A stretch of 16,386 nt of DNA from Chloroflexi bacterium UBA4733 (GTDB taxonomy: Bacteria; Chloroflexota; UBA4733): positions 1-16,386 of the forward strand of contig DHIZ01000178.1 of the NCBI GenBank assembly GCA_002404055.1. Direction: 5' to 3'. The notes beneath the pieces were generated by a model. That model was not told the origin of the DNA. It made no database searches and saw nothing but the letters and a program-made list of their open reading frames with translations. This document shows, one piece after another, positions 8,101 through 14,288 of the stretch (the stretch's first letter is position 1; the number at the start of each line of letters is the position of its first letter). The position numbers were made by a program, and so were the translations under genes.

Positions 8101-8299
8101 CGCCGATCAAGGCGCGCAGCGCTCCCTCCAGGTCTGCCGCGGCCCCGATGGCGCCGACCGTCTCGATGAGGATTGCCTGGCGACGGCCGGGTGCAGGATT
8201 CATGGTGGATGCCTGCGGCTGGGGGACGGCGCTGTTGGACACGACCATCCTTCCGTCATCGCCTCGGGTGCCAGCACACCAGAATCGGCAGCCGATCAC
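5135..8299 (-). CDS. Soluble multi-sensor histidine kinase (GAF-GAF-GAF-PAS-PAS-HisKA-HATPase), up to 1054 aa
   Basis: Two-component sensor kinase. From the N-terminus it shows three GAF domains (about 45-200, 220-375 and 395-550), a PAS domain (about 568-685, FHALVDAAPDAVITADDQGR), a second, weaker PAS (about 704-818), then the kinase core. The phospho-acceptor His836 lies in VAHVSHELRTPLTS. The ATP-binding domain has the N-box (NLLSNAHKYTP, 951-961), G1 (DSGIGM, 983-988), F-box (FSNFF, about 997-1001) and G2 (GGTGLGLAI, 1012-1020). No hydrophobic segment long enough to cross a membrane is seen, so it should act in the cytoplasm, sensing small molecules, redox state or light through its GAF/PAS modules. 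The longest frame starts at GTG 8299. ATG at 8248 or 8203 are equally possible, since no ribosome site is decisive, and the domains are unaffected. No response regulator is in the window, so it is an orphan here. It is convergent with the dehydrogenase operon. Confidence 0.92.
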   Translation of the reverse strand: MIGCRFWCAGTRGDDGRMVVSNSAVPQPQASTMNPAPGRRQAILIETVGAIGAAADLEGALRALIGGMAALTGADSGGVRLLLDPSQPLSPARLLFWRGGDDYTWVQLATVAGSNAARVAATGRAEYVRDLLAKVAYGEEAVSTAHDRDRLRSSLIVPLRAAGRTIGTVHADSRRPNAFRPQQLGPLQMLADYAAGTIEQARLREQAAERLRHLEVAARVSAAVNAAGDLDSMLQRVLEEAALLVGAGRGTVALVDAERQFVRGRVGFRQPPGLIEASVRRIHTTPHPDEDIYSIVVRTGEQTIVEDDHPPLHQATKAQFALHAWHRVLTPIRHAGTVIGVINLAWHHDARPSEDNLAMLRLIAEQAGGACARAWLAEAQAVAHRRQRELAEGMTKTLAEVGAASEPEMALEALVRGSMALLRGDAGVGRLFDPQTGECTLLLRLRPEGAMDRVRERHRLEPGSVGAALQAGGAAAIVDDFTAFDPARYAYAEIMRSQGLRSAVNVPIDASGQRIGSVHVNHRHPGFYGPTDLAVASALAAQAGTVIERVRLVAAEHAQLHARVEAEARFHALVDAAPDAVITADDQGRMILINRRVEELFGYPQEAVLGQPISMLMPERFRAAHTAGITLAQVSGVLHHSGQPLTVQGLRQDGSEFPLELSLSSWQMSDKVFFSGIIRDITARQEAEQALAQRYREAEQARGEARAILDATEEAMLLVAPDGHILSANRRLAALFPMGEQELVGRHVTDLQAHLARIFSGPGDAGHLMACLSGGECDAPWDLHQRWLVERDLALTCRPVTATDGSQLGRLFAFRDVTQDRALIRLKDQFVAHVSHELRTPLTSIKGYADLLLAGDVGKLSRQQREFLDIIKRNADREVTLVNDLLDLSSIGAGKLDLTLVPLDLCRLLAGVVILFRPQLAAKRQVLTTDLPATLPEVLGDANRLVQVFTNLLSNAHKYTPAGGRITLGASDGNGRVRVTVTDSGIGMSEEEQQQLFSNFFRAKNRMANEVGGTGLGLAITKSLIELHGGTITVRSTPGAGSCFAIELPVQAAG

Positions 8300-8390
8300 C
8301 CACCTTGGCGCCTACTGATAAGATGCTAGCAGCAGATGACGATGGGCGGTAGGTCCTAGCCGGTATGCCCGGTGCAGATCGTGCGGAGGG

Positions 8391-8501
8391 GGCCGGCGAC
8401 TGAAGTCGCGCCTAAAGCTCGCGAAGTCCGCCGTCGCGGACTCGTTCTCAGCCCGCGAAGGCGGGCTTGGCTCTCAGTAGGCGCGACTTCAGTCGCCGGC
8501 C
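8391..8501. repeat. 111-bp four-way-junction repeat: 24-bp perfect outer stem with two inner hairpins
   Basis: The outer arms 8391-8414 and 8478-8501 are perfect reverse complements over 24 bp. Each arm carries the small palindrome GCGACT-GA-AGTCGC. Inside lie two further perfect hairpins: AGTCCGC (8425-8431)/GCGGACT (8436-8442) with loop CGTC, and AGCCCGC (8450-8456)/GCGGGCT (8461-8467) with loop GAAG. The whole can fold as a cruciform or four-way junction in DNA or RNA. The pattern, especially AGCCCGCGAAGGCGGGCT and CGACTGAAGTCG, resembles dispersed palindromic elements that I recall from Chloroflexota and other genomes, but I cannot confirm this here. It sits 20 bp downstream of the DUF2079 gene's stop and about 90 bp before the kinase start, both on the - strand. 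It could end or stabilise the upstream transcript. There is no T-run. Confidence 0.85.
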
Positions 8502-8521
8502 TTCTCCTCACGAACCGAACG

Positions 8522-10101
8522 CTACCCCGGCAGTTGCAGCGTGGCATGGTCGCTGCCGTTCGCCAGCAACAGGTGCTGGTTGGTGCGCCAGTCGTACCAG
8601 CCAACCTCCAGATGATAGTGGCTCCATTGTGCCGGCGGGGGCGCCTGCAATGTTTCGTCGGCGCGCAGTGGTAGGCTGGCGGTCCAGGTGAACGACGCTG
8701 GCGCGCCGGCAATTGGGGGGCCGTCCTGCTGGCTGTAGGTCCGCCCCTGGTTGTCGACGAGATGCACGAAGTAGTGATATTGGTCGCCGATGATCCGCTC
8801 CGCGCGCCAGATGAGCTGCAGGTCCAGCGTGCCGTTGTCGGCTTGCGCTGCATAGCCGAGGAGGCGAATGGTGTTGCCGAAGTCCGCGTTGGCGGTCACG
8901 GGCAGCGCACGGTAGCCCTGTTTGAGGACGACCACGTCATCCTGCTGCAACAGTATCTGGTAGTTGGCGTTGGCCAGCCAGACCGTAGCGCGTTGGCGAA
9001 GCTGTTGGTCGGTAATGGGATAGGCGTCGCGCAGGTCGAGGATGTAGTAGTCGACCGGGCTGCTCGGCGCTGCCCAGGGCAGGTAGGCGTGTGACCGCAG
9101 CGCAACGTGGGGGAAGATTTCGCTGGTGGCCACGACGCTCAGACGTGGGTCGGTTGGCACGAGCGCCACCGCCCGGTCGGGCCGAGAATCGTGGCGAGCA
9201 CGTCCCCACTCGCCGGGCGCAGCAGTTGGTGCAGCGTGACGGATGGGTGCTGTACCAGGCAACCGGCCACCGCCGACCAGGTGCGACCGCAGTAGATGAA
9301 CACGCCGATATCGGGATGCGGGTCGCTCTGGGCCAGGCTCGCCGGCCGCAGCACCGGCACGAGGATGAACAGGTAGGCGACGATCCAGGCGACCGCGCCG
9401 GCCGAGAGCAGGGCGCCCCACAGGCGGTCCCGTCCGCGCGCGACGATCACCAGTAGCAGGCCAAAAGGGACAACCCAGGCGACGGCGTCTTCCGTACACA
9501 ACAGCGCCAGGGCCGCACAGCCGGCCGCGAGACCGAAACGCCGCCGCCACAGCAAGGCGGTGGCGAAGGTGAGGGCCGGCAAGGCCAGCGAGATCGGGTG
9601 GAACTCGTCCAGCGCAACCCATGCCGTCACAGGGGCCAGGTGGTAGGCCAGTTGGATGAGCAGGGCGGCCCGGTCGTCGTGGCTGCGCTGCCGCGTGGCC
9701 AGGAAGATGCCGACACCGGCGGCAGCGACGGCGACCGCCTGCAACAGCAGCAACGCTCGTGCATCGGGCCAGAGCAGGAAGAGCGGCGCGACCAGGGCCA
9801 GGGAGGACGCGAAATGGTCGGCCAGGTAACTGAAGGCCAGCAGCGTCGTGGCGAAGGGCTGGCCGTGCAGCGTGTTCCAGGCGACCTGAGCAAACAACCC
9901 CAGATCGTAGGCGTAGGTCTGGTACTGCGCCTCTTTCTGCCAGAGCGTCTAGCCGTAGGGGGGCGCGAAGGCGGCGGCCAGCACGAGAGAGAGGAAGACG
10001 GCGTGCCGACTATCCCATTCCGCAACGACTGCCGCGTCCGCCGTGCCTTGAACTTGCGGGTCATGCTCAGGCGGGGCCAACGTCGGAGCGGCTGCGCGCA
10101 T
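8522..10101 (-). pseudogene. DUF2079-type polytopic membrane protein, broken by an amber stop and a frameshift
   Basis: Integral membrane protein related to glycosyltransferase-like DUF2079 proteins, of unknown reaction but with a probable lipid-linked sugar or envelope role. Reading from ATG 10101, the frame gives a cytoplasmic lead, then a helix (AVFLSLVLAAAFAPPYG). It meets TAG at 9949-9951 (codon 51) and continues in the same frame as TLWQKEAQYQTYAYDLGLFA, the family's hallmark YDLG-F-Q-W segment. Later come several hydrophobic helices, the DEFHP motif and TEDAVAW. Near 9182 the frame breaks: ILGP must be joined to DRAVALVPTDPRLSVV, which needs one extra base. The second frame (from about 9180 to 8522) ends in a beta-sandwich-like domain (IRLLGYAAQ, YFVHLVDNQGRTYSQQDGPP, YHLEVGWYDW) seen in Chloroflexota membrane glycosyltransferase relatives. 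Restored length would be about 526 residues, normal for the family. The frames past both lesions remain clean, so they are recent or are sequence errors. Confidence 0.75.
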
Positions 10102-10196
10102 CGTTGAAGTCTCCCCGCCCGCCTAACTGGTACACCGAACAGGGACCCTACGGGAGAACTATCAAGAAAAGATGTGAAACCTTAAAGAATTACAAA

Positions 10197-10216
10197 GTCG
10201 GCACGCGTCGGCACGC
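10197..10216. repeat. Perfect tandem duplication of a 10-bp unit in a divergent promoter region
   Basis: GTCGGCACGC occurs twice with no gap (10197-10206, 10207-10216). The unit equals about one helical turn. It lies in the 199-bp gap between the divergent DUF2079 gene (start 10101, - strand) and the secreted protein gene (start 10301, + strand). It could be a binding site for a regulator, but a chance duplication is equally possible. The rest of the gap shows no gene. Confidence 0.5.
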
Positions 10217-10300
10217 TCTGACGCCAGTTCGGTCGTAGCACAGCAGGCTGAACCGGCGTTGGGGCTGCTAGGATAAAGAGTGCAAGAAAAGGAGAGCCTG

Positions 10301-11221
10301 ATGCTTCGTTCCCGCCGTTTCCTCTTTGGGTTCATGGCGCTGGTGGCCATGCTGGCCGGCCTGGGGCTGGCGGCGCCGGCCACGCTGGCCGACAATACGG
10401 TGAGCGGTACGTTGGCCGCCTCGCCCGGCGTTGGAGTTGGCGAGTCCGCCCTCTGGTCCTTTATCGGCCCCGCCGACGGCTCAACCGTGACGCTCACCCT
10501 CACCTATTCGCCCAGCGGTAATACTGTGGATGCCACCGGCCATACCTACGATACGCTGGTGGGCTTCAACATCTACGGCGACGACGGCACCCTGTTCCAC
10601 CAATCCACGCTGACCGGCACCGGCGTTCAGACCCAGAGCTTCCAGTCGACCAGCACGCACCAGTACACCGTGCAGGTTGCCAGCTATATCGAGAATAGCC
10701 CCGTCAGCTATTCGTTGGCGATCCAGGGCGCCACGCTTTCCGGTCAGGCAACGCCGACGCCGACCCCGAACATCCTGACGCCGCAGCCCACAAGCACGCC
10801 TGTACCGACCGTGACACCGTTGCCGTCCGCCGCCAACTCCGGCAGTGTGCCGGAAACCGCCCCCATGTTGCCCGGCGTGTTGACGAATCCTGGCGACAGT
10901 GTGCAGGGCAGCCTGACCGGCGCGCTGATCAACACGTTACAGGATTACCGTGTGTCCGCCACACCCGACGGCAGCGCTATCACGCTGCGCCTCTCCGCCC
11001 AGCAGACCGGCGTCATCGCCGGCTCCCTGGCGGGCATCAACGTCTACCAGATGCAGGGTGGCGTCAAGGTGCTGATGGCCGTGGGACTGCCGGCCCCGGA
11101 GAATGCCGATGTCTCGGTTGCCGTCTTCCCCGGCGATAGCCACGGCTACGGCGACTTTATTGCTGAGGTCTACAACGGCGACCCCGGCGTCACGCTGAAC
11201 TACACCCTGACGCGGCAGTAG
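10301..11221 (+). CDS. Secreted protein with two beta-rich modules joined by a Pro/Thr linker, 306 aa
   Basis: The start ATG 10301 is preceded by AAAAGGAGAG, a strong ribosome site; an upstream in-frame GTG (10280) lies before that site and is rejected. Residues 1-30 form a signal peptide: RSRR, then a long hydrophobic core ending APATLA, with likely cleavage before Asp31. Residues 32-145 and about 185-306 each read as a beta-sandwich module rich in Thr, Ser, Gly and alternating hydrophobics. Both begin with a VSGTL or VQGSL-like strand, followed by an ES-W-F or LQDYRV strand, a pattern resembling PPC-type (bacterial pre-peptidase C-terminal) domains. Residues 150-176 are a low-complexity Pro/Thr linker (TPTPTPN, TSTPVPTVTP). 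No catalytic motif and no C-terminal anchor are seen, so it is probably released or loosely surface-bound. It could bind a cell-surface or extracellular ligand. I do not recognise a specific family, and function is unknown. Confidence 0.8.
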   Translation: MLRSRRFLFGFMALVAMLAGLGLAAPATLADNTVSGTLAASPGVGVGESALWSFIGPADGSTVTLTLTYSPSGNTVDATGHTYDTLVGFNIYGDDGTLFHQSTLTGTGVQTQSFQSTSTHQYTVQVASYIENSPVSYSLAIQGATLSGQATPTPTPNILTPQPTSTPVPTVTPLPSAANSGSVPETAPMLPGVLTNPGDSVQGSLTGALINTLQDYRVSATPDGSAITLRLSAQQTGVIAGSLAGINVYQMQGGVKVLMAVGLPAPENADVSVAVFPGDSHGYGDFIAEVYNGDPGVTLNYTLTRQ

Positions 11222-11262
11222 CCCATCGCCGGTAGCCAGATTGGGAAGGTGGTGCGACCACT

Positions 11263-11853
11263 ATGGCAATGACGAAGGTTTTCACGCTCGCCGACCTTTT
11301 CGAGATGCCGGTCGATGATCATTCCACGGACTACTATGAAATCCTGGGAGGGAGGCTTGTTGTGCTGTCGGCGCCGGATGAGCCGCACTCCTCGGTGGTG
11401 ATTGAGTTGATCCTCTTCTTGGCGGAGGCACGAGCCGCCGGCTACGGCGAAGTGCGCACCGCGCCGCGGGCGGTGGCACTGGACTTTTTACAGCGCGGCA
11501 TGCAGTCGGAAGATGTCCCACAGCCGGACATCTTCTTTGTACGCCAGGAACGGGTGGGCATCTTGAGCGAGCGGGCTGTCCATGGTGCGCCCGATCTGGT
11601 GATCGAGATCCTCTCCCGGACCACCCGGCGCAAAGACCGTCCCGGCGGCGAAAAGTGGGAAGCCTACGAGCGCAACGCTGTCCCCTACTACTGGATCGTT
11701 GACACCGGAGCGCACACGATCACGCAATACGAGTTCCGCGATGGGGCCTTGCGCGAGGTAGCGCGCTTGCAGCCTGGCGACGTGCTCGGTTGCCCCCTCT
11801 TTCCCGGCATCACCCGCGAAGTTGGCAGCCTGTTTACCGCCATCGAGGGGTGA
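11263..11853 (+). CDS. Uma2-family (DUF820) PD-(D/E)XK nuclease-fold protein, 196 aa
   Basis: Uma2 proteins have a restriction-endonuclease-like fold and are abundant in Cyanobacteria, Chloroflexota and some actinobacteria; their biological role is poorly known. The family pattern is complete: YEILGGRLV (25-33, Glu26), PHSSVV (41-46), RTAPRAVALD (65-74), VPQPDIFFV (85-93) and GAPDLVIEILS (108-118). The last supplies Asp111 and Glu115, the probable metal ligands, with Lys131 after the disordered DRPGG turn, then YYWIVD (142-147). Length is typical. ATG 11263 is preceded by GGGAAGG at some distance; a second ATG at 11269 is also possible. It follows the secreted protein gene by 41 bp, so it may share its transcript. 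A hairpin follows the stop at once, so the next genes are probably a separate unit. No DNA target can be predicted. Confidence 0.88.
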   Translation: MAMTKVFTLADLFEMPVDDHSTDYYEILGGRLVVLSAPDEPHSSVVIELILFLAEARAAGYGEVRTAPRAVALDFLQRGMQSEDVPQPDIFFVRQERVGILSERAVHGAPDLVIEILSRTTRRKDRPGGEKWEAYERNAVPYYWIVDTGAHTITQYEFRDGALREVARLQPGDVLGCPLFPGITREVGSLFTAIEG

Positions 11854-11861
11854 GGGCCCGC

Positions 11862-11879
11862 CCTAGCCGAATGGCTAGG
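11862..11879 (+). terminator. Hairpin just after the Uma2-family gene
   Basis: CCTAGCC (11862-11868) and GGCTAGG (11873-11879) form a perfect 7-bp stem with loop GAAT, starting 9 nt after the stop codon. There is no T-run behind it, so it may be a weak or factor-assisted terminator. Confidence 0.4.
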
Positions 11880-11977
11880 CGCTCGCCTGCCTGAATAGAT
11901 GTGTACGGCACGGCCCGAACTTTGTACGCTCTGATAGGTGGCAATGGACGCCGCCGATAGACAAGAGAGCGTCAATC

Positions 11978-12901
11978 ATGCAGAGTGTTGCCGAGCGGCC
12001 CGCCGGGGTGCTGGCCGCCTATTCCGAGCGTTTAGCGGATGCCGTCGAGCGGGCCGCCGCGGCCGTCGTTCAGATTAACGGCCGCCCGCGGCAGGCGGCC
12101 AGCGGTGTCGTCTGGAGCGCCGACGGTTTGATCGTGACGGCGGCCCACGTGCTGGAGCGCGCCGAAGGGTTGACGGTCGGTCTGCCCGATGGCCGGACCG
12201 TCGAGGCGACGCTGCTGGGCCGCGACGCCGGGACCGACCTGGCCCTGCTGCGGGCCAACGTGGGCGGACTGGCGCCGATCGCCCGCGCCGCCACGCCCCG
12301 CCTCGGTAACGTGGTGCTGGTCGTCGCCCGGCCCGATGGCAACCCGGCGACCAGCCGCGGTGTCGTGAGCAGCGTGGAAGGGGCCACCGCCTCACCGGCC
12401 GGCGGGCAGATCGACGGCATCATCCGAACCGACGCCACCTTTTACCCAGGCTTTTCCGGCGGCGCGGTGGTGGACATGCAGGGGGCAATGGTTGGCCTCG
12501 CCACCTCCCATTTTGGGCCGGCGGGGGTGGCGATCTCCACCGCCACTGTCGAGCGCGTCACGGCGGCACTGCTGACGCATGGCCGCGTCCGCAACGGCTT
12601 TCTCGGCATCCGCAGCCAGCCGGTGTTGCTGCCGGACAGTTTGCAGGCGAGCGCTGGGACTCACCAGGAAAGCGCCCTGCTGGTGATCGGTGTGGATCGG
12701 GATGGACCGGCGGCGAAGGCGGAAATACTCGTTGGTGACATCGTGACAGCGCTGGATGGTCAGCCGGTGCGCCGGGGTGAAGACCTGATGAGCCTCCTGA
12801 ACGCGGCCCGTGTGGGACAGGCTGCGACGGTGTGGATCATCCGTGGCGGGGCAGCGCTGACCTTGACGGCGACGATCAGCGAGCGTGGCAACGAAGAATA
12901 G
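11978..12901 (+). CDS. HtrA/DegP-like trypsin-fold protease with PDZ domain, no signal peptide, 307 aa
   Basis: Serine protease of the S1C/HtrA type. The catalytic triad is visible as His57 (TAAHVL), Asp87 (GTDLALL) and Ser160 in GFSGGAVVD, a variant of the usual GNSGGPL. A PDZ-like domain covers about 206-300 (FLGIRSQPV, ALLVIGV, GPAAKAEILVGDIV, ALDGQPV). The N-terminus (MQSVAERPAGVL) has no signal peptide or membrane anchor, unlike classic periplasmic HtrA, so the protein is predicted to stay in the cytoplasm or to leave by an unrecognised route. ATG 11978 is supported by AAGAGAG upstream. The next gene, a second HtrA-like protease, begins 11 bp after its stop, so the two are cotranscribed and may form a mixed oligomer. 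It could act as a quality-control protease or, given the altered Ser loop, mainly as a binding partner. All three catalytic residues are present. Confidence 0.87.
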   Translation: MQSVAERPAGVLAAYSERLADAVERAAAAVVQINGRPRQAASGVVWSADGLIVTAAHVLERAEGLTVGLPDGRTVEATLLGRDAGTDLALLRANVGGLAPIARAATPRLGNVVLVVARPDGNPATSRGVVSSVEGATASPAGGQIDGIIRTDATFYPGFSGGAVVDMQGAMVGLATSHFGPAGVAISTATVERVTAALLTHGRVRNGFLGIRSQPVLLPDSLQASAGTHQESALLVIGVDRDGPAAKAEILVGDIVTALDGQPVRRGEDLMSLLNAARVGQAATVWIIRGGAALTLTATISERGNEE

Positions 12902-12912
12902 GCGAGACGAAG

Positions 12913-13803
12913 ATGACAACAGATACGATCATCACCCCTGAGGCTGTGGAGCAGGCGCTGGAGGCAACGGCCACCCGCCTGCGCGCCAGTGTGGCGGAGG
13001 TGCGTTCTGGGGGGACGGGGGCCGGCACCGTCTGGCGGCGCGACGGGACGATTATCACCAATCACCACGTCGCCGGGCGCGACCAGGCGGAAGTGATCCT
13101 GGCCGACGGCCGGAACTTCCGCGCCACCATCATCGCCCGTGACCCGCAGAACGACCTGGCGGTGCTGCGGGTTCCAGCGCTGGACCTGACGCCGGTGACG
13201 GTTGGCGACGCCCGTACCTTGCGACCGGGCGAACTGGTGCTGGCGGTCGGCCACCCCTTCGGCGTGCGCGGCGCCCTCACCGTCGGCGTGGTCAGCAACG
13301 CCCACCGCAAGGCCAGTGGCGGCATGGCGCGCGAGTTGGTAGTGGCCGACGTGCGACTGGGCCCCGGCAACTCCGGCGGCCCGCTGGCCGACGCGCAGGG
13401 CCGGGTGGTCGGCATCAACGCGATGGTGGTGGGCGGCATGGCGCTGGCGGTACCCAGCCATCTGGTGGTGCGCTTGCTCGGCGCCGGTGAGGGCCGGCCG
13501 CGCCTCGGCATCGAGGTGCAGGACGTGGAGTTGGCCGCATTGCAAGCCGCGCGCGCCGGCGGGCAGTTCCAGCGCGGCGTGCTGGTGTCGGCGGTGCGCG
13601 CCGGCAGCCCGGCAGAGGCAGCCGGGCTTGCCGTGGGCGACATCCTGCTGGCCGTGGATCGCCAGCCAACCGCGGACGGCGCTGCCCTGGCCGACATCCT
13701 GGCCCAGCAGTCGGCAGGCACCCTGCACTTGCTGCTCATGCGCGGCAGCGTGCTGGAGGACCTCGTCGTGGCGCCGGTCACGGCGGCCCGCAAGGCCGCC
13801 TGA
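12913..13803 (+). CDS. Second HtrA/DegP-like trypsin-fold protease with PDZ domain, no signal peptide, 296 aa
   Basis: Paralogue of the upstream protease and more canonical. His52 is in IITNHHVAG, Asp81 in PQNDLAVLRV and Ser154 in GPGNSGGPL. The substrate-pocket strand region reads VVGINAMVVGGMALAVPS. A PDZ domain follows from about 196 (RPRLGIEVQDVEL) through GVLVSAVRAGSPAEAAGLA and GDILLAVDRQP to about 285. The N-terminus MTTDTIITPEAVEQAL is hydrophilic, so there is no signal peptide. ATG 12913 is preferred because the longer frame would run back into the upstream gene; a weak GAG-containing ribosome site is present. The 11-bp gap implies one transcript and possibly translational coupling. 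Similar tandem pairs probably arose by duplication, but the two have diverged strongly in the Ser loop and C-terminus. Natural substrates are unknown. The stop is followed by a hairpin at 13818-13834. Confidence 0.9.
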   Translation: MTTDTIITPEAVEQALEATATRLRASVAEVRSGGTGAGTVWRRDGTIITNHHVAGRDQAEVILADGRNFRATIIARDPQNDLAVLRVPALDLTPVTVGDARTLRPGELVLAVGHPFGVRGALTVGVVSNAHRKASGGMARELVVADVRLGPGNSGGPLADAQGRVVGINAMVVGGMALAVPSHLVVRLLGAGEGRPRLGIEVQDVELAALQAARAGGQFQRGVLVSAVRAGSPAEAAGLAVGDILLAVDRQPTADGAALADILAQQSAGTLHLLLMRGSVLEDLVVAPVTAARKAA

Positions 13804-13817
13804 GGGGTTCGCAAACA

Positions 13818-13834
13818 GCGGCGATCATCGCCGC
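13818..13834 (+). terminator. GC-rich hairpin after the protease pair
   Basis: GCGGCG (13818-13823) and CGCCGC (13829-13834) pair around ATCAT; the inner A-T positions can extend the stem. It begins 15 nt after the second protease stop. Only CTGCTCTTG follows, so the T-rich tail is poor. It is a likely end of the protease transcript. The remaining bases up to 13980 show no gene. Confidence 0.4.
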
Positions 13835-13986
13835 GCTGCTCTTGACGGCCCTAGAACGATGCAGGATTACCGCAACAATCGGGCCGCGCGCCAGGCAGGG
13901 AGGAGGTGGAAGACCGGGCAGTGGCGGGGTTGGATAGCCCTGAAGTGCTGGCGGTCCACCATACGGAGCGTGATAGCATTGCGGAC

Positions 13987-14014
13987 GATGTATACTGCTC
14001 AGGCATGATGTATA
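13987..14014 (+). promoter_or_regulatory. Candidate promoter -10 and repeated operator of the toxin-antitoxin operon
   Basis: TATACT at 13991-13996 is a good sigma-70-type -10 box, 32 bp before the antitoxin ATG. The -35 region is not convincing. The octamer GATGTATA occurs at 13987-13994 and again at 14007-14014, exactly 20 bp apart or about two helical turns, so both copies face the same side of the DNA. Ribbon-helix-helix antitoxins usually repress their own promoter by binding spaced short repeats that overlap the -10 region, and this fits. GGGGGAGA at 14016-14023 is the ribosome site. Confidence 0.5.
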
Positions 14015-14027
14015 TGGGGGAGACACA

Positions 14028-14288
14028 ATGGAACGGATGCAGCGCACCCAGATCTATCTGGAGCCGAACCTCAATGACGCGCTGAATAAGTTGGCCCGGC
14101 GCAAGGGCATTTCCAAGGCACACCTCCTTCGCCTGGCTGCCCGGCGCTTGCTTGAGGATGAGCAGCAGAGCACCGACGAGGATTCGATTGTCGGCATCAT
14201 CGGCCTCGGGCACGGTGGCCCTGACAATGTCTCTGTGGACCATGACAGAGTCCTCGCTGAGCGGATCATTGACGGAACGCGGGCGTGA
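14028..14288 (+). CDS. Ribbon-helix-helix (CopG-like) antitoxin, 86 aa
   Basis: Small DNA-binding protein predicted to neutralise the PIN toxin encoded next to it and to repress the operon. Residues 5-11 (QRTQIYL) form the beta ribbon. These are followed by two helices (NLNDALNKLARRKG and SKAHLLRLAARRLLEDE), the standard RHH arrangement with a Gly-Ile-Ser turn between them. The C-terminal part (about 47-86, acidic then GIIGLGHGGPD and DRVLAERIIDG) would be the toxin-binding tail. The DHDRVLAE-like ending is common in antitoxins of VapC-type modules. ATG 14028 has GGGGGAGA 5 nt upstream. Its stop TGA (14286-14288) overlaps the toxin's GTG start by 4 bases (GTGA), so translation is coupled. Family assignment is by pattern only. 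Confidence 0.85.
   Translation: MERMQRTQIYLEPNLNDALNKLARRKGISKAHLLRLAARRLLEDEQQSTDEDSIVGIIGLGHGGPDNVSVDHDRVLAERIIDGTRA

Noticed and set aside
8203..8248. Alternative kinase starts at ATG 8248 and ATG 8203
   Set aside because: These are not excluded, but neither has a clearly better ribosome site than the GTG at 8299; the longest frame is reported and the uncertainty noted.
8391..8501. tRNA-like cloverleaf reading of the four-way repeat
   Set aside because: The outer stem is 24 bp, there is no T-loop GTTCRA signature, no anticodon arm geometry and no CCA-adjacent acceptor stem; it is a palindromic repeat, not a tRNA.
930..9951. Reassignment of TAG as a sense codon, suggested by in-frame TAGs at 930-932 and 9949-9951
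   Set aside because: Several intact genes in the window end with TAG in the normal way (for example 3894-3896, 4974-4976, 12899-12901 and the kinase stop at 5135-5137), and both affected genes also have frameshifts, so decay or error is simpler.
12760..13728. 322-codon open frame on the - strand opposite the second protease
   Set aside because: It covers the protease gene in antisense and reads as a His/Arg/Gly-rich composition artefact.
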